A stretch of DNA of 49,538 nucleotides from Anaerolineales bacterium (GCA_014860805.1 JACZJB010000051.1:1-49538); one strand, 5' to 3'; shown: positions 17,906 through 28,337, counted from the stretch's first letter. Translations and numbers: made by a program. The notes: generated by a model from the letters alone, not told the origin.

Positions 17906-19761
17906 GGGTTTTTATGAAATATCCTTAACTCACCGCCTTCATAACATGTGGGGGCTGCCGGAGGCGGCGCATATTCTTCGAACGCTTGCGGGGTCAAATA
18001 ATCTTTCCAAGCTGAAAATCGTTTTGCTTCGATGATAAAAACATCGGCGCTGTCTTTCCATTCTTCATTCAGTTCACTATTCCAATGGCTGTGTCGGTGA
18101 AGAATTTCAGGGTCGCCGCCAATCCGGTAGGTATATCCATCGTTGATCTGGATTGGAAAAATACGGGCGTGAGGCACATATACCATTGGCGTAAAAGCAT
18201 TTCCGCCATCCCAATATACCAGACTATTAGGCGGGATAACCGCTGAAAGATAAGCGCCCAATTCCTCATGGGCGAGGATCATATCCCGCCTGCAATTTAA
18301 GCTGCTTTCCCCCAAATTAAGGATGGGAGAAAGCAGCAAGCCGGCAATCAGATATGAGTTAATGGTAATGCGTGCAAAGCCAGACTTTGTGGGACGCCAA
18401 ATGAAATAGGAAACCAGCAATATTCCCACCGCAACCATGAAACCAATCGCTGAACTGATCAAGCGTTTGATGACCGGCAGTTCCAGATCAAATCGGTATT
18501 TTAGGATGTCCACAAGAGCCGTGGTGCCGGGAAGAATCTGCCCTTCGCGCATCCTCGGGACGGGTAAATTGAGGAGGCCGTTGCCAACATTTTCAAACAG
18601 CGAAAAGCCGATTCCAACCGAAACAACCACCATCAATGTGACTGCCAGTCCCTGCTTAATGCGGGAGGAGGATACTTGCCACGCAGTTGACAGCACGATC
18701 ACAAACAGAAGCAGCCCAAGGGGGTCGAAGAAGGTCAGGTAGTTGGAAAAACAAAAGACACAGCTATAGCTTTCATACTGACTTGCCAGTGCCGCCCAGG
18801 CATGCATGGCAAAGAGAATGAAATATGATGAAGCGAGAAAAACTGCAGCTCGCATGGCGGGAACAGATTTCCAGTCCGAACGAGGCGCCCAAAATATAAG
18901 GACGATCATGCTGCCGACCAGCATAATGAAGTGATAACGTATCCCTTGAAAGAAGGCATTCATCCGATTCCAAAAATCAATGGAAGGATCCCAAATTGGA
19001 ACAGCATCCTCAGGCAGGCGAAATGCATTGAGAAATGGAGTAACTGAATCAGGAAGCCAGGGCGCCCAAATGGCAAGGATGTTCGGCCAATAATAGGCGT
19101 GGACTGCAATGAAAACAATTGACTCCGCCGCCAATGACCATATCCCTTTTTGCCTGCCGTGCTGCCAAAAAACATAAAAGACAAGCAGTGGCAGGATCAA
19201 AACCATGTTCTGGCGTGTGAGCACAGCCATTGCCGCCAGCACCGAGCCAAGAATGATCTGCCAGAGCGGGCGCTCTTCATCCAGCACCAGCACACACATC
19301 CAGGCCAACATACAAGCGATGACCACCTCTGAAACTGTGCGCGCATGTAGTTTAATGATCATTGGGCTGAGTGCAAACACCCATACCGCACCTGCGGCCA
19401 TCCATTTGCCTGCCCATCGGCGCGCTGTGATCCAAACGCCCAACACGGTCATTAAACCTAGAAAAATGGAAAAATAACGCCCGGTCCGCAGACCTGGACC
19501 AAACAAGTATTCAGCCAGCCCGGGAATCAGGAATGCAAACGGGGCTTTATTTGTAAGGGGACCATAAGGTTCGAACGGCTCATACACGCCCCGCCAATAA
19601 AAAATTCCCTTTATTAAGTAGGAGCCTTCATCTAAACTGCTGACCGTAGTGTGCGCATAAACGACCGCTTGAATTAAATAAAGAAAAGCCCCCACACCAG
19701 CCAGCATTGCCGGCATCCATGAAGGCCACTTCCTTTCTTTGAAAAACTCGGACAATCTCAT
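17902..19761 (-). CDS. Polytopic glycosyltransferase, PMT/ArnT (GT39/GT83)-like
   Basis: About 619 residues with some 12 membrane helices and a C-terminal outside domain (510-619). The first loop contains SLDEGSYLIKGIFYWRG, matching the conserved acidic Asp-Glu motif after helix 1 in the PMT_2 family; LTRQNMVLILPLLVFY is also typical. It is expected to transfer sugar from polyprenyl phosphate outside the membrane. ATG 19761, 11 bases after the GDP-mannose dehydratase stop, is chosen; upstream in-frame codons lie inside that gene. It is directly followed by the GtrB-like enzyme that could make its donor. Confidence 0.75.
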   Translation of the reverse strand: MRLSEFFKERKWPSWMPAMLAGVGAFLYLIQAVVYAHTTVSSLDEGSYLIKGIFYWRGVYEPFEPYGPLTNKAPFAFLIPGLAEYLFGPGLRTGRYFSIFLGLMTVLGVWITARRWAGKWMAAGAVWVFALSPMIIKLHARTVSEVVIACMLAWMCVLVLDEERPLWQIILGSVLAAMAVLTRQNMVLILPLLVFYVFWQHGRQKGIWSLAAESIVFIAVHAYYWPNILAIWAPWLPDSVTPFLNAFRLPEDAVPIWDPSIDFWNRMNAFFQGIRYHFIMLVGSMIVLIFWAPRSDWKSVPAMRAAVFLASSYFILFAMHAWAALASQYESYSCVFCFSNYLTFFDPLGLLLFVIVLSTAWQVSSSRIKQGLAVTLMVVVSVGIGFSLFENVGNGLLNLPVPRMREGQILPGTTALVDILKYRFDLELPVIKRLISSAIGFMVAVGILLVSYFIWRPTKSGFARITINSYLIAGLLLSPILNLGESSLNCRRDMILAHEELGAYLSAVIPPNSLVYWDGGNAFTPMVYVPHARIFPIQINDGYTYRIGGDPEILHRHSHWNSELNEEWKDSADVFIIEAKRFSAWKDYLTPQAFEEYAPPPAAPTCYEGGELRIFHKNP

Positions 19762-19772
19762 AAAATCTGGAT

Positions 19773-20735
<963 letters not shown>

Positions 20736-20770
20736 CTAAGCTATCTCCTAATTCAAAATTCAGCGGCTGA

Positions 20771-20776
20771 ATTATA
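20771..20776 (-). promoter_or_regulatory. TATAAT -10 box before gmd
   Basis: TATAAT on the minus strand, 35 bases before the gmd ATG, overlapping the stop codon of the upstream polytopic gene. No good -35 hexamer is seen. Here the leader contains an AGGAG site, unlike the leaderless cases elsewhere in the window. Confidence 0.45.
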
Positions 20777-22364
20777 CACCATGTCCGGCACGCGGATTTC
20801 GGTCACGCCAAAGACCCAGCAAAAATATCAAAGTCCAAACTCCAAAGATTCCCAACACCATGGACGCGAACGGCAACTGCACCCCAACATGAAAATAGCG
20901 GCTTGCATACCATTGTCCAAAAAAAAACACAAAAACAAGTTCCATGAGGAGCACCCGCACGAACCATGCATTCCGTGTCTCACGCCACCATACCCAAACA
21001 TTCCCTGCGAGGATCGCCTGCCACAAAAACAGGATCAAACGATAACGTGGATTGTCCCATTGATCTCCGCCGCCCCGCAACGCTGTAAACAGAATCCAAC
21101 CCCATACCACCAGACTCAACCAAAGGAAGATGCTTCGACTTCGCTCAGCACGCTTCTCCTCCCCGCCTGTGCCTGCCGAGGCGGCAAAAGAGAGGATCAA
21201 AGCTGGTAGTAAAGCGTACCAGCCGGCAGCGCGCAAGATGCCAATCATCTTCCAGACAATGGTTGTGGGGGCAATCAAGATCGCAGGCAAAACAGGCTGC
21301 AAAAAGCCATAGATCATCACGAAAGGCAAATGCAGCGCTTCAGGCATTTCATCAAAGAGTTTCTGCACCCAACCTGAACCTTCTTCGATCTTAAATACAT
21401 TCCACTTCAAAGCCTCACGCACAAAATTATTGATCACCCCAAAGGGAGACCCGCTTCCCAAATTCCCCTCCCGATTTAAAGCAGAGGAAAGAATGAACAA
21501 GCCGGCAATGAAGATGACTCCTGCAATTGCAGGAATCCACCAGGGGATGTGTGCGCGCTCACGGGTGAAATACATCCAGCCTGCAAAAATGATCAGGGTA
21601 ACCAGCGCAATGGAAGGCGAGACCAACAACATCCCCACAATACCAATTGCAAGCCAAATCAAGTCTTTTTTATTCTGACTTGCAAGCCAATTCGCAAATC
21701 CCCAAAAAGCAAAGGCGCTGAAGGCAAGCAAATAAGGTTCGCGCATGGCAGAACCGCCAAGCAGGATACTTTCAGGATAAAGAGCGAAAATCCAGCCGCA
21801 GGCAAGAGCCATTTTCTCCCCCCACAACAAATTGAGCGACTTCCACAAGAATGGAACGCCCAACGCTCCCATAAAAGCGGACAGCAATACCAGCATCAAC
21901 ACACGATGCGCGTCAGGAGAAAAATAGCGATAGATAAATGCGCTAAATGCCAGAAGTCCGCCATATTGATCGTATGCATATTTCTTTTGAAACGCCGTGA
22001 GTATGGGGTTTTCAGAAACTGCCAAATCCCAGGCTTGATCGTCGCGGCGATGCGCATCGGTGTAGACAAAACCAGCACTTTGATCTTCATCATCTACATA
22101 CCCATAAACGGGAAGCGCAAAGTATGTAGCAACACCGCCGGCAAAGCGCAAAGCGAAAGCAAGCGCCACCATCCACGCCAGGGTCTTTCCACCGCCTGCC
22201 CATCTTGTTGACGTGACTGAAAGCGACAGCGAAAGAAGAAAGAGGAAAGAGAATCCTACCCAGCCAGCGAACCAGCTGCCGGGTTGCAGCGAAGCGAGAA
22301 TCGCTCCCAGGCCAAGCGACACCGGCAAAATCCAAAGAAAATCACGTTGATGCAGGTTCTTCAT
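20772..22364 (-). CDS. Polytopic membrane protein, ArnT-like topology, with a repeat-derived loop
   Basis: About 530 residues and 12-13 membrane helices. After helix 3 there is an acidic loop (YGYVDDEDQSAGF), and later YAYDQYGGLLAFSAFIYRYF and ALYPESILLGGSAMREPYLL, typical of EpsG/GT39-like or Wzy-like membrane proteins. The cytosolic or outside loop GGEEKRAERSRS is encoded by a short genomic repeat (21130-21184). ATG 22364 is chosen as it follows the upstream gene without overlap and begins just before the first helix. Polymerase or glycosyltransferase function is inferred from context only. Confidence 0.65.
   Translation of the reverse strand: MKNLHQRDFLWILPVSLGLGAILASLQPGSWFAGWVGFSFLFLLSLSLSVTSTRWAGGGKTLAWMVALAFALRFAGGVATYFALPVYGYVDDEDQSAGFVYTDAHRRDDQAWDLAVSENPILTAFQKKYAYDQYGGLLAFSAFIYRYFSPDAHRVLMLVLLSAFMGALGVPFLWKSLNLLWGEKMALACGWIFALYPESILLGGSAMREPYLLAFSAFAFWGFANWLASQNKKDLIWLAIGIVGMLLVSPSIALVTLIIFAGWMYFTRERAHIPWWIPAIAGVIFIAGLFILSSALNREGNLGSGSPFGVINNFVREALKWNVFKIEEGSGWVQKLFDEMPEALHLPFVMIYGFLQPVLPAILIAPTTIVWKMIGILRAAGWYALLPALILSFAASAGTGGEEKRAERSRSIFLWLSLVVWGWILFTALRGGGDQWDNPRYRLILFLWQAILAGNVWVWWRETRNAWFVRVLLMELVFVFFFGQWYASRYFHVGVQLPFASMVLGIFGVWTLIFLLGLWRDRNPRAGHGV
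21130..21184. repeat. REP-like repeat fragments inside a coding region
   Basis: Positions 21130-21150 contain a TGCTTCGACTTCGCTCAGCA-type sequence, and 21163-21184 is an inverted repeat beginning CCGCCTGTGCC and ending CGAGGCGG. The first belongs to the same CTGAGCGaagTCGAAG family seen as intergenic elements at 35033-35148 and 37525-37601. Here it is in frame and gives the charged loop of a membrane protein. Confidence 0.6.
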
Positions 22365-22405
22365 ATCCACACTTTTACCACGAATCCATTTATGTTTGTC
22401 AAAAA

Positions 22406-24181
22406 TTATGGACACCCAATAAGCTGATACACTTTTGCGCGCGGCAGTGAAAAAACAACCTGATACCAATCTTTGATCATTTCCAGTTGATGCCCATCAA
22501 AACTCTGCGGCATGCCGCCGACATAAATATAATCTGCGCCGCGCCTGCAAATCTCGGCATGGACTTCAAGTTGGTCAAACTTTAAGTTTCCCCGTGCAGG
22601 GATTATCCTTCTGGAAATCATCGGGGCGATCCAGATGCCGCCATCCACACCTGCCAGAGTATCCGCAGCCTCCAAAGAGGTAACTATTAAATCTGTAGAA
22701 GCGATCAAAATATTGGCATCTGGTGAAAGCGTGTTATCCATCCATTGCAAGGTTGCCAGGTCATCGTAGCTGACAATCTGGCAGCAATCCGAGGGGTAAA
22801 AATCATAATTGACCACGGCATTCAAAATCACGAACCCAAAGAATAAAAAAGCGACCCAGTGAGGTGACGGCTTTAGGCGAAAAGAGAATCTTTGCATGGA
22901 TCGATTCAGTCCCGCCAACCCCAACCCGCCAAATACGGAAAGCGGAAGATAAATCAGCATTTGCACATAAGGTCTGTCAAGCAGTGTCAGGGATCCATAT
23001 CCCAACCATCCAGTGACAGGCAGGAACAGCCCAGCCAGCATAAGAGAAAACGCAGCAAGGAAGAAAAAAGTCAGGTCAGTAAAAATATATGCAGAAAAAA
23101 TAAACAGGAATAGCACCAGGCCGGTTATGAATATATCCCGCCCGGAATAGGTTCCAAACAGCAAAGCAAGCAAAGAGCTATTCTGCACAAACGCAACTTC
23201 AACAGTAAGAATGAGCAGCAGGATGGAAAACACGAGGCGCCGCGGAAAAGTAGGCAGACGCTTCTGTAAAACCGTCAGCAGTAATGACGCTCCCATGAAG
23301 ACAAAAACGATCAATGAGCGGGTATGGACCAAGGTGGAAACCAAAATACCGAAAGATAACAACCAATACAAGGCGTGGCGTTCAAATTTAAATCGATCAT
23401 TTCTGTACATCAGGCATCCGATATTCAAAACAAAATGGATGCCAACCAGGCTCAACAGGGCAGGATACTTTCCCCAATCCATTACGTGGGACGGCATGTG
23501 CCAGCCAAATCCCGCCAGCAGACAGGCAAACGCCGCCACAGCGCTTGAACCTGTCTCTTGTTTGACGATAAAAAACAAGGAGAGTGGAAGCACCGCCAGG
23601 ATCACCTGTCCCAACACAAGCATGGTGTCCACGATGCCCAAGTGAAATATATCGGAGATCGTTGCGGAGAGGAAATGAAAGCCCACATGATAATAATTTG
23701 TCAATGGGAGATCATTGACTGGCAATTCATACAAGCCCACAAAATATTTGATAATTCGATAGTGTTCTGCAGAATCAAAATAGGCGGGCAGGACCATATT
23801 CTTGAGAAAAGCAAGCCGCAACACGATAGAGATCACCAAAGCAAAAACAAATGCAAAACCGGCAGGGAGGGACGTTCGATCCAGCTTCCAGCGGAATAAA
23901 ATGAAAGGCAGGGCAACCAGCGCCAAGACCGAAAGAAGCGTTCCTGCAATCTTTCCAAACAGCATTTCCCCCACAAATATCAATACAGACAAAAGGAATA
24001 CCGGCAAAATCCATCCCGCCATGCCAAGCGAAATGTAATCGGAGTTTGTCAATTGATTTTTGGAGATTTTCTTTAGCAGGAAAATGAATACGATCTGCCC
24101 CCAGACAACCATGATTAATATACTAAATACAGTCCAGGCTTGATAACTCAGAACGGCTAAGCCGTCCATCACAACGTTCAT
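22406..24181 (-). CDS. Polytopic membrane protein, probable glycosyltransferase
   Basis: About 591 residues, some 12 helices, followed by a soluble C-terminal tail (about 510-591). An outside loop after the early helices has LPAYFDSAEHYRIIKYFVGLYELP, with an Asp-Ser-x-Glu-His pattern like the first catalytic loop of ArnT/STT3-type enzymes. ATG 24181 lies 12 bases after the upstream stop; a nearby ATG at 24169 is also possible. Longer in-frame extensions lie inside the upstream gene in another frame and are not credible. Donor and acceptor are unknown. Confidence 0.68.
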   Translation of the reverse strand: MNVVMDGLAVLSYQAWTVFSILIMVVWGQIVFIFLLKKISKNQLTNSDYISLGMAGWILPVFLLSVLIFVGEMLFGKIAGTLLSVLALVALPFILFRWKLDRTSLPAGFAFVFALVISIVLRLAFLKNMVLPAYFDSAEHYRIIKYFVGLYELPVNDLPLTNYYHVGFHFLSATISDIFHLGIVDTMLVLGQVILAVLPLSLFFIVKQETGSSAVAAFACLLAGFGWHMPSHVMDWGKYPALLSLVGIHFVLNIGCLMYRNDRFKFERHALYWLLSFGILVSTLVHTRSLIVFVFMGASLLLTVLQKRLPTFPRRLVFSILLLILTVEVAFVQNSSLLALLFGTYSGRDIFITGLVLFLFIFSAYIFTDLTFFFLAAFSLMLAGLFLPVTGWLGYGSLTLLDRPYVQMLIYLPLSVFGGLGLAGLNRSMQRFSFRLKPSPHWVAFLFFGFVILNAVVNYDFYPSDCCQIVSYDDLATLQWMDNTLSPDANILIASTDLIVTSLEAADTLAGVDGGIWIAPMISRRIIPARGNLKFDQLEVHAEICRRGADYIYVGGMPQSFDGHQLEMIKDWYQVVFSLPRAKVYQLIGCP

Positions 24182-24192
24182 GGTTTCGTTCG

Positions 24193-24801
24193 CTACGGAT
24201 AGGACGGATTGGGATACGATGGCTCTGGAGTAAATGTGATGGTAACAAGGGGAACTTCCTGAGTCAAAGAGACAGGCGTTGCAGTTTCGGTATCGGCAAG
24301 GATGGCCGGCGCTGGCGTGAACGTGCCTTGAACATCCTGAGCCTGAGCCGTGGAGATCAAGATGGCGTTCAATGTAAAGGTACCTGCCGCAAGCATACGA
24401 TCGTCCGCTTTTGCAAAAAGGCTGATCTCCATTTTCTCCTGCAAGTTGACCATGTCTCCGTAGCACAGCACAATGGTTTGCACTTCCCTGTTTTTTTCAC
24501 ATTCATAAATACTCTCCCCGGTTATTCTCTTGATCTTCAAATAAAAATCAGGGAATTTGCGCTCTGGAACAAACACATTCACCACCAGATTCTCTTCCGC
24601 ATCCCGCCCAAAGGAAAGCACGCACAACGCTTCTGGTTCTGCCCCGCAATATGTGATTTTGAAAACCGGCTCAGAAACAACCTGCGAAGCTGACTTTTGC
24701 AATGAAACGATCCGCCAGGTCAGCAGGAGCAAGGCAAGAGTGGCAACGCCAGCAAGAACGAGCAAAATTGATTTTCGTGAGCTAAAAAGTTGTTGGAGCA
24801 T
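24193..24801 (-). CDS. Membrane-anchored hypothetical protein
   Basis: 202 residues with one N-terminal hydrophobic segment (about 11-29) and a soluble outside part. The middle contains paired Cys (ITYCGAEPEALCVLSF and YECEKN/VLCYGD). The C-terminus is Thr/Pro-rich and ends in a tandem YPNPSYP-type tail. No family was recognised. It is the first gene of the left-hand glycan block and starts seven bases after a TAGAAT box, without a ribosome binding site. A role in glycan assembly is suggested only by position. Confidence 0.65.
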   Translation of the reverse strand: MLQQLFSSRKSILLVLAGVATLALLLLTWRIVSLQKSASQVVSEPVFKITYCGAEPEALCVLSFGRDAEENLVVNVFVPERKFPDFYLKIKRITGESIYECEKNREVQTIVLCYGDMVNLQEKMEISLFAKADDRMLAAGTFTLNAILISTAQAQDVQGTFTPAPAILADTETATPVSLTQEVPLVTITFTPEPSYPNPSYP

Positions 24802-24808
24802 ATGGAAA

Positions 24809-24814
24809 ATTCTA
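24809..24814 (-). promoter_or_regulatory. TAGAAT -10 box, leaderless start
   Basis: TAGAAT on the minus strand ends seven bases before the ATG at 24801. Transcription would begin at or next to the start codon, and no ribosome binding site fits in the gap. Confidence 0.5.
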
Positions 24815-24925
24815 CCACCACAAAAAACTGAAATGTAACAACGGTCATGTCATGCAAAAGAATCCCCCCTCTACAGGATGAGAAAAAGGTAGTCATGCAG
24901 TAGCTTGCTCACACTCTTTGACTAC

Positions 24926-24931
24926 TATAAA
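24926..24931 (+). promoter_or_regulatory. TATAAA -10 box for the alpha/beta hydrolase
   Basis: TATAAA lies 23 bases before ATG 24955, with AAGGAAA between them. A weak -35 (around TTGCTC, 24905-24910) is 15 bases upstream of the box. The rest of the 153-base divergent gap shows nothing recognisable. Confidence 0.4.
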
Positions 24932-24954
24932 CTCATTCCAAGGAAACGCACACC

Positions 24955-25881
24955 ATGAATTCAAAGTCACAGACCCCTATTGGCAAATTGGTAGATGTAA
25001 ATGGACACAAGCTCCATATTCATTCAACTGGCGAAGGTAGTCCAACGGTTGTATTTGAATCAGGTGGTGCAAGTTGGTCACTGGACTGGCACCCAGTTCA
25101 AACAGAAGTTGCAAAAATTACCAGTGCTTGTTCTTATGACCGCGCAGGGTTTGGTTGGAGCGACCCAGGCCCCAAGCCTCGCACTAGCCGGCAGATCGTT
25201 ACAGAGTTACATTCTTTATTAACAAAAGCAGAAATTAGAAAACCATATATCTTCGTTGGCGCATCATTTGGCGGCCATACAGCCAGACTCTTTGCCAAAA
25301 AATATCCAGACGAAGTGGCTGGCATTATCCTGCTGGATGCACGGCATGAATCCCTAAACTCAAAAATGCCCTCTTCATGGAAGAAGTTGGAGGCAACAGG
25401 AAAAGGAACGTATCAATTTATGCTGGCAGCGTCTAAGCTAGGCATTCTGAATTTTTTAGGCAGGTTGATGGGAGAAAGAGCTGCGCCACCAATCGTGATG
25501 AAACTGCCCCCAGAAATTAGATCAACCTATCTTGAAATTGGGTTTCAGCCAAAATATTTTCAAAGCAATCTTGATGAACTGGCAGCATGCGCCGAAAGCG
25601 ATAAACAATTGGCTGCAACTGGTTCATTAGGCAATATCCCGCTGACTGTCATCAGACATGGCATCCCTGATCTATTTGCCAGTTTTCCTTCCGCTCACGC
25701 GGAGCAGGCTGAACAAGTTTGGCAGGAATTGCAAGCTGATTTAGCCAAGCTTTCGTCAAACAGCCGATTACTTATTGCTGAAAAAAGCGGTCACGGAATT
25801 CAGGTCGATCAACCTGAGTTAGTAATTGATGCGATACGTCAAATGGTTGAACTTGTCCGTAATGGTTCAGATTCTTTATAG
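24955..25881 (+). CDS. Alpha/beta hydrolase
   Basis: 308-residue alpha/beta-hydrolase-fold protein. The nucleophile Ser104 sits in the elbow VGASFGGHTAR; the catalytic His is about H280 in EKSGHGIQVDQPE; the acid is probably in ILLDARHES or a later Asp. VFESGGASWSLDWHPVQ forms the oxyanion region and YDRAGFGWSD is a strong family mark. Substrate unknown; such enzymes hydrolyse esters or lactones. It is the only plus-strand gene between 1 and 34977, overlaps the convergent GT4 by six bases at the stop codons, and looks AT-richer than its neighbours, which suggests separate acquisition. Confidence 0.88.
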   Translation: MNSKSQTPIGKLVDVNGHKLHIHSTGEGSPTVVFESGGASWSLDWHPVQTEVAKITSACSYDRAGFGWSDPGPKPRTSRQIVTELHSLLTKAEIRKPYIFVGASFGGHTARLFAKKYPDEVAGIILLDARHESLNSKMPSSWKKLEATGKGTYQFMLAASKLGILNFLGRLMGERAAPPIVMKLPPEIRSTYLEIGFQPKYFQSNLDELAACAESDKQLAATGSLGNIPLTVIRHGIPDLFASFPSAHAEQAEQVWQELQADLAKLSSNSRLLIAEKSGHGIQVDQPELVIDAIRQMVELVRNGSDSL

Positions 25882-27009
25882 CCCTGCAACTCTCTCCATC
25901 ACCATCTCCCCCCTCTTCACCCAGGTCAACTTGGACACATCCTCCCGTGCCTGAGAACCTAGCGCCAACCTGCGCGGCGCATCTGCAAGCAAAGTTTCAA
26001 TTTCCATTTTCCACTTTTCAAAATTTCCAGCTTCCACCAACACCGCACTCCCCACATTCAACACCTCTCGGATCGATGGCAAGTCTGCCGAAACGATAGC
26101 CCGCCCCGTCGCCATGTACTCGAACATCTTCATCGGGTTGATGACCTCGGCAATATCCTGTCCACTGCTGGCTTCGATGGAGCGGCTGTACGGCATCAGC
26201 AAAATGTCCGCAGCGGCTTGATAGAGCGGAATACTTTCATGCTTCACAAAACCTGTCATTGTCACATTGGTCATTTTCGCTTCGGTCAACTTGCCTCGCC
26301 AAAAATCAACCAACTCAGGCGTGCCGCCCACCCACAAAAAATTCACCTGCGGCATTTCCTTCGCAAGCGCAAACAACAAATCCGCACCGCGCCCGGGATA
26401 AATGTGACCTGTGAATCCAACGGTCAACCCATCAGGCAGATTTAATTGACGACGCGCCTCAACCGGATTCGGCAACCCGTCATATTTTTCAAACTCGACG
26501 CCATTCGGCGCGAGCAGCACCGCCTCATTCTTAAACTGGAGCTTGGTCGAACGTTCCAAAGCATTTCTCAACGCTGACGTAGTTACCGTCATCACCTTGC
26601 GTCCGTTTGACTTCCAGAATTGACGCATCCACCACGCACCCAATATGCCAGAATTATCGGCGTGCATTTCCAACACAACGGGATAGCCTGACCACAATCC
26701 CAGCACTGCGGATTGGGGCAGCCAGGTGTAGACCAAGTCTGCGCCAAATTTCTTCGCGGCCCGCTGGGCGTGGAGGATAAAGTCAAAGCGTTTGAGCCGC
26801 TTGATGGACGGGAGCAGTTCAAGGCGGGGGGCGAGGCGCAGACCATAATGAGTCAGCAGAGCTTCTTGAGTCGCAGGTTCCACTTCCGCGGGGGCGAACA
26901 TCTTAACATCGTGATCCAATTGCATTAACGCCTGAGCGACTTTCATCGCCTGAATCGAATTGGCAGTGAGGGATGGAATCCGGGAATTAGTGATGAGCGC
27001 GATTTTCAT
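25876..27009 (-). CDS. Glycosyltransferase family 4
   Basis: About 377 residues, GT-B fold. The N-terminus IALITNSRIPSLTANSIQAMKVAQAL is the acceptor-side loop; LPDGLTVGFTGHIYPGRGADLL and VINPMKMFEYMATGRAIV are the donor-binding parts. The first Glu of E-x7-E is absent, as in the subgroup with PMKMFEYMA. ATG 27009 is chosen; an in-frame TTG at 27018 is the alternative. It overlaps the upstream flippase by about 23 bases, so the two form an operon. Donor sugar unknown. Confidence 0.85.
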   Translation of the reverse strand: MKIALITNSRIPSLTANSIQAMKVAQALMQLDHDVKMFAPAEVEPATQEALLTHYGLRLAPRLELLPSIKRLKRFDFILHAQRAAKKFGADLVYTWLPQSAVLGLWSGYPVVLEMHADNSGILGAWWMRQFWKSNGRKVMTVTTSALRNALERSTKLQFKNEAVLLAPNGVEFEKYDGLPNPVEARRQLNLPDGLTVGFTGHIYPGRGADLLFALAKEMPQVNFLWVGGTPELVDFWRGKLTEAKMTNVTMTGFVKHESIPLYQAAADILLMPYSRSIEASSGQDIAEVINPMKMFEYMATGRAIVSADLPSIREVLNVGSAVLVEAGNFEKWKMEIETLLADAPRRLALGSQAREDVSKLTWVKRGEMVMERVAGL

Positions 27010-28318
27010 TTTTTCCAATCTCGATCAAGCCGCGCCAGACCATGATGCCCACCGAAACGATGTAATAGAACGACAGCAGCGCCGCCGCTGCGATGATGCC
27101 AAAACGTGCGACAAGCAGAAACGACAGCCCAAGTTTGAGCAAACCAACGATCAACGTGACATAGATCGGGAACTCAGGCAGCCCAAGCGAAAGCAGCAGC
27201 GGGCGATTCCAAAAGAGGACATAATTGAAAACAAGACCGATGGTGAGCGCAACCAGTGCGGGGTAGGCATTGAGATATTCTTCGCCAGAATAAATGAAAA
27301 TGATCCAGCGCCCAAAAAGGATCAGCGCCGCGCCAAGCAGGACGTTGTACGCGAATGAAAAAGCCGTGATCTTGCGCAGAAAACTTTTGAGGCGTCCCCA
27401 GGCGTGCTCAACTGCCAGACGATTGATCTCAGGAAAGGTCGTGGCGATGAGTGGGTCGGCGGGAATGGCAAGAAAATGGACGATGGTATATGCCACGCGA
27501 TAATAGCCAACTGCGGTGGTATCGAGGAAGAAACCGATCCAGATCAATTCGCTTTCGCGGAAAATCTTGATGATGGTTGCGCTGATATTGGAACTGAGCG
27601 CAAAACGAATCAACTGGCGTGTAGATGTGAGCGCGGAGAACGGCACGCGCCACCACCCCGCGCCAAGCGCTTTGTGTAATTGAATTTGCGCGGCGATGAA
27701 CATGCCCAGCCCAAGAATGGATTTGCCCAGCAGATATGCAACGAGAATGATGGTGATACTTCCATTCGAAAAATATGCACCGACAATAATGATGGATGTA
27801 AAAATACTTTGCGCGAGGTTGATGGCGCCTTGCAATTTGATTTTGCCCGTAATTTGAAGAATACCCGTGGATGTTTCGGTGTTGAAATTGGCGAGCAGTC
27901 CAAGCGCGTAGACCGTGAACATCCATGCAGCGTTTGGAGTTTTGGCGAGATATGTTTCTGCGAGCCCCGCCGTGAGCAGGACGACAAAAAAAGCCGCAAG
28001 AGAAACTGCGCCTTCGGTCAGCCCTGCAGCTTTCATCACTGCGGAAGTTTTTTCTTTCTCTCCCTTGTTGAGATATTCGCCGCCATATCGCACAACCAGT
28101 TCGCTCATCCGAAACGAGAAAATGCTGTTTACAGTAGAAGCAAATGCCATCACAACGCCGATCAAGCCAAAGCCTGCGGGTCCAAGCAGGCGGGTTGCCA
28201 TCACGCCCTGCAAAACGCTCAACCCAAGGCTGATAGTATTGCTGCTGAACAACGCCCCGCTGGAGCGAATCACTTTTGCAAAGAGCGGGTCATTTTTGAA
28301 TTTTGAGAGGAGGGACAT
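26987..28318 (-). CDS. Second Wzx-type flippase
   Basis: 443 residues with about 12 membrane helices in the MATE/Wzx fold. FSSNTISLGLSVLQGVMATRLLGPAGFGLIGV is the typical first two-helix region. It begins seven bases after a TATAAT box with no ribosome binding site, and is followed by an overlapping GT4. Together they look like an export/assembly module separate from the flippase at 7150-8685. Confidence 0.85.
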   Translation of the reverse strand: MSLLSKFKNDPLFAKVIRSSGALFSSNTISLGLSVLQGVMATRLLGPAGFGLIGVVMAFASTVNSIFSFRMSELVVRYGGEYLNKGEKEKTSAVMKAAGLTEGAVSLAAFFVVLLTAGLAETYLAKTPNAAWMFTVYALGLLANFNTETSTGILQITGKIKLQGAINLAQSIFTSIIIVGAYFSNGSITIILVAYLLGKSILGLGMFIAAQIQLHKALGAGWWRVPFSALTSTRQLIRFALSSNISATIIKIFRESELIWIGFFLDTTAVGYYRVAYTIVHFLAIPADPLIATTFPEINRLAVEHAWGRLKSFLRKITAFSFAYNVLLGAALILFGRWIIFIYSGEEYLNAYPALVALTIGLVFNYVLFWNRPLLLSLGLPEFPIYVTLIVGLLKLGLSFLLVARFGIIAAAALLSFYYIVSVGIMVWRGLIEIGKNENRAHH

Positions 28319-28325
28319 GAGTGAA

Positions 28326-28331
28326 ATTATA
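28326..28331 (-). promoter_or_regulatory. TATAAT -10 box, leaderless start of the second flippase
   Basis: TATAAT on the minus strand ends seven bases before the ATG at 28318. It lies between the terminator of the upstream operon and the flippase, exactly where a new promoter is expected. Confidence 0.6.
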
Positions 28332-28337
28332 AACGCT

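Noticed and set aside
21549-22211. Plus-strand open frame of 220 codons under the polytopic gene
   Set aside because: Lys/Gln/Arg-rich shadow with no ribosome binding site or recognisable domain.
24182-24466. N-terminal extension of the polytopic protein at 22406-24181
   Set aside because: The frame is open but rich in Cys, His and Ser and overlaps the upstream gene in another frame; the hydrophobic protein clearly begins at ATG 24181 or 24169.
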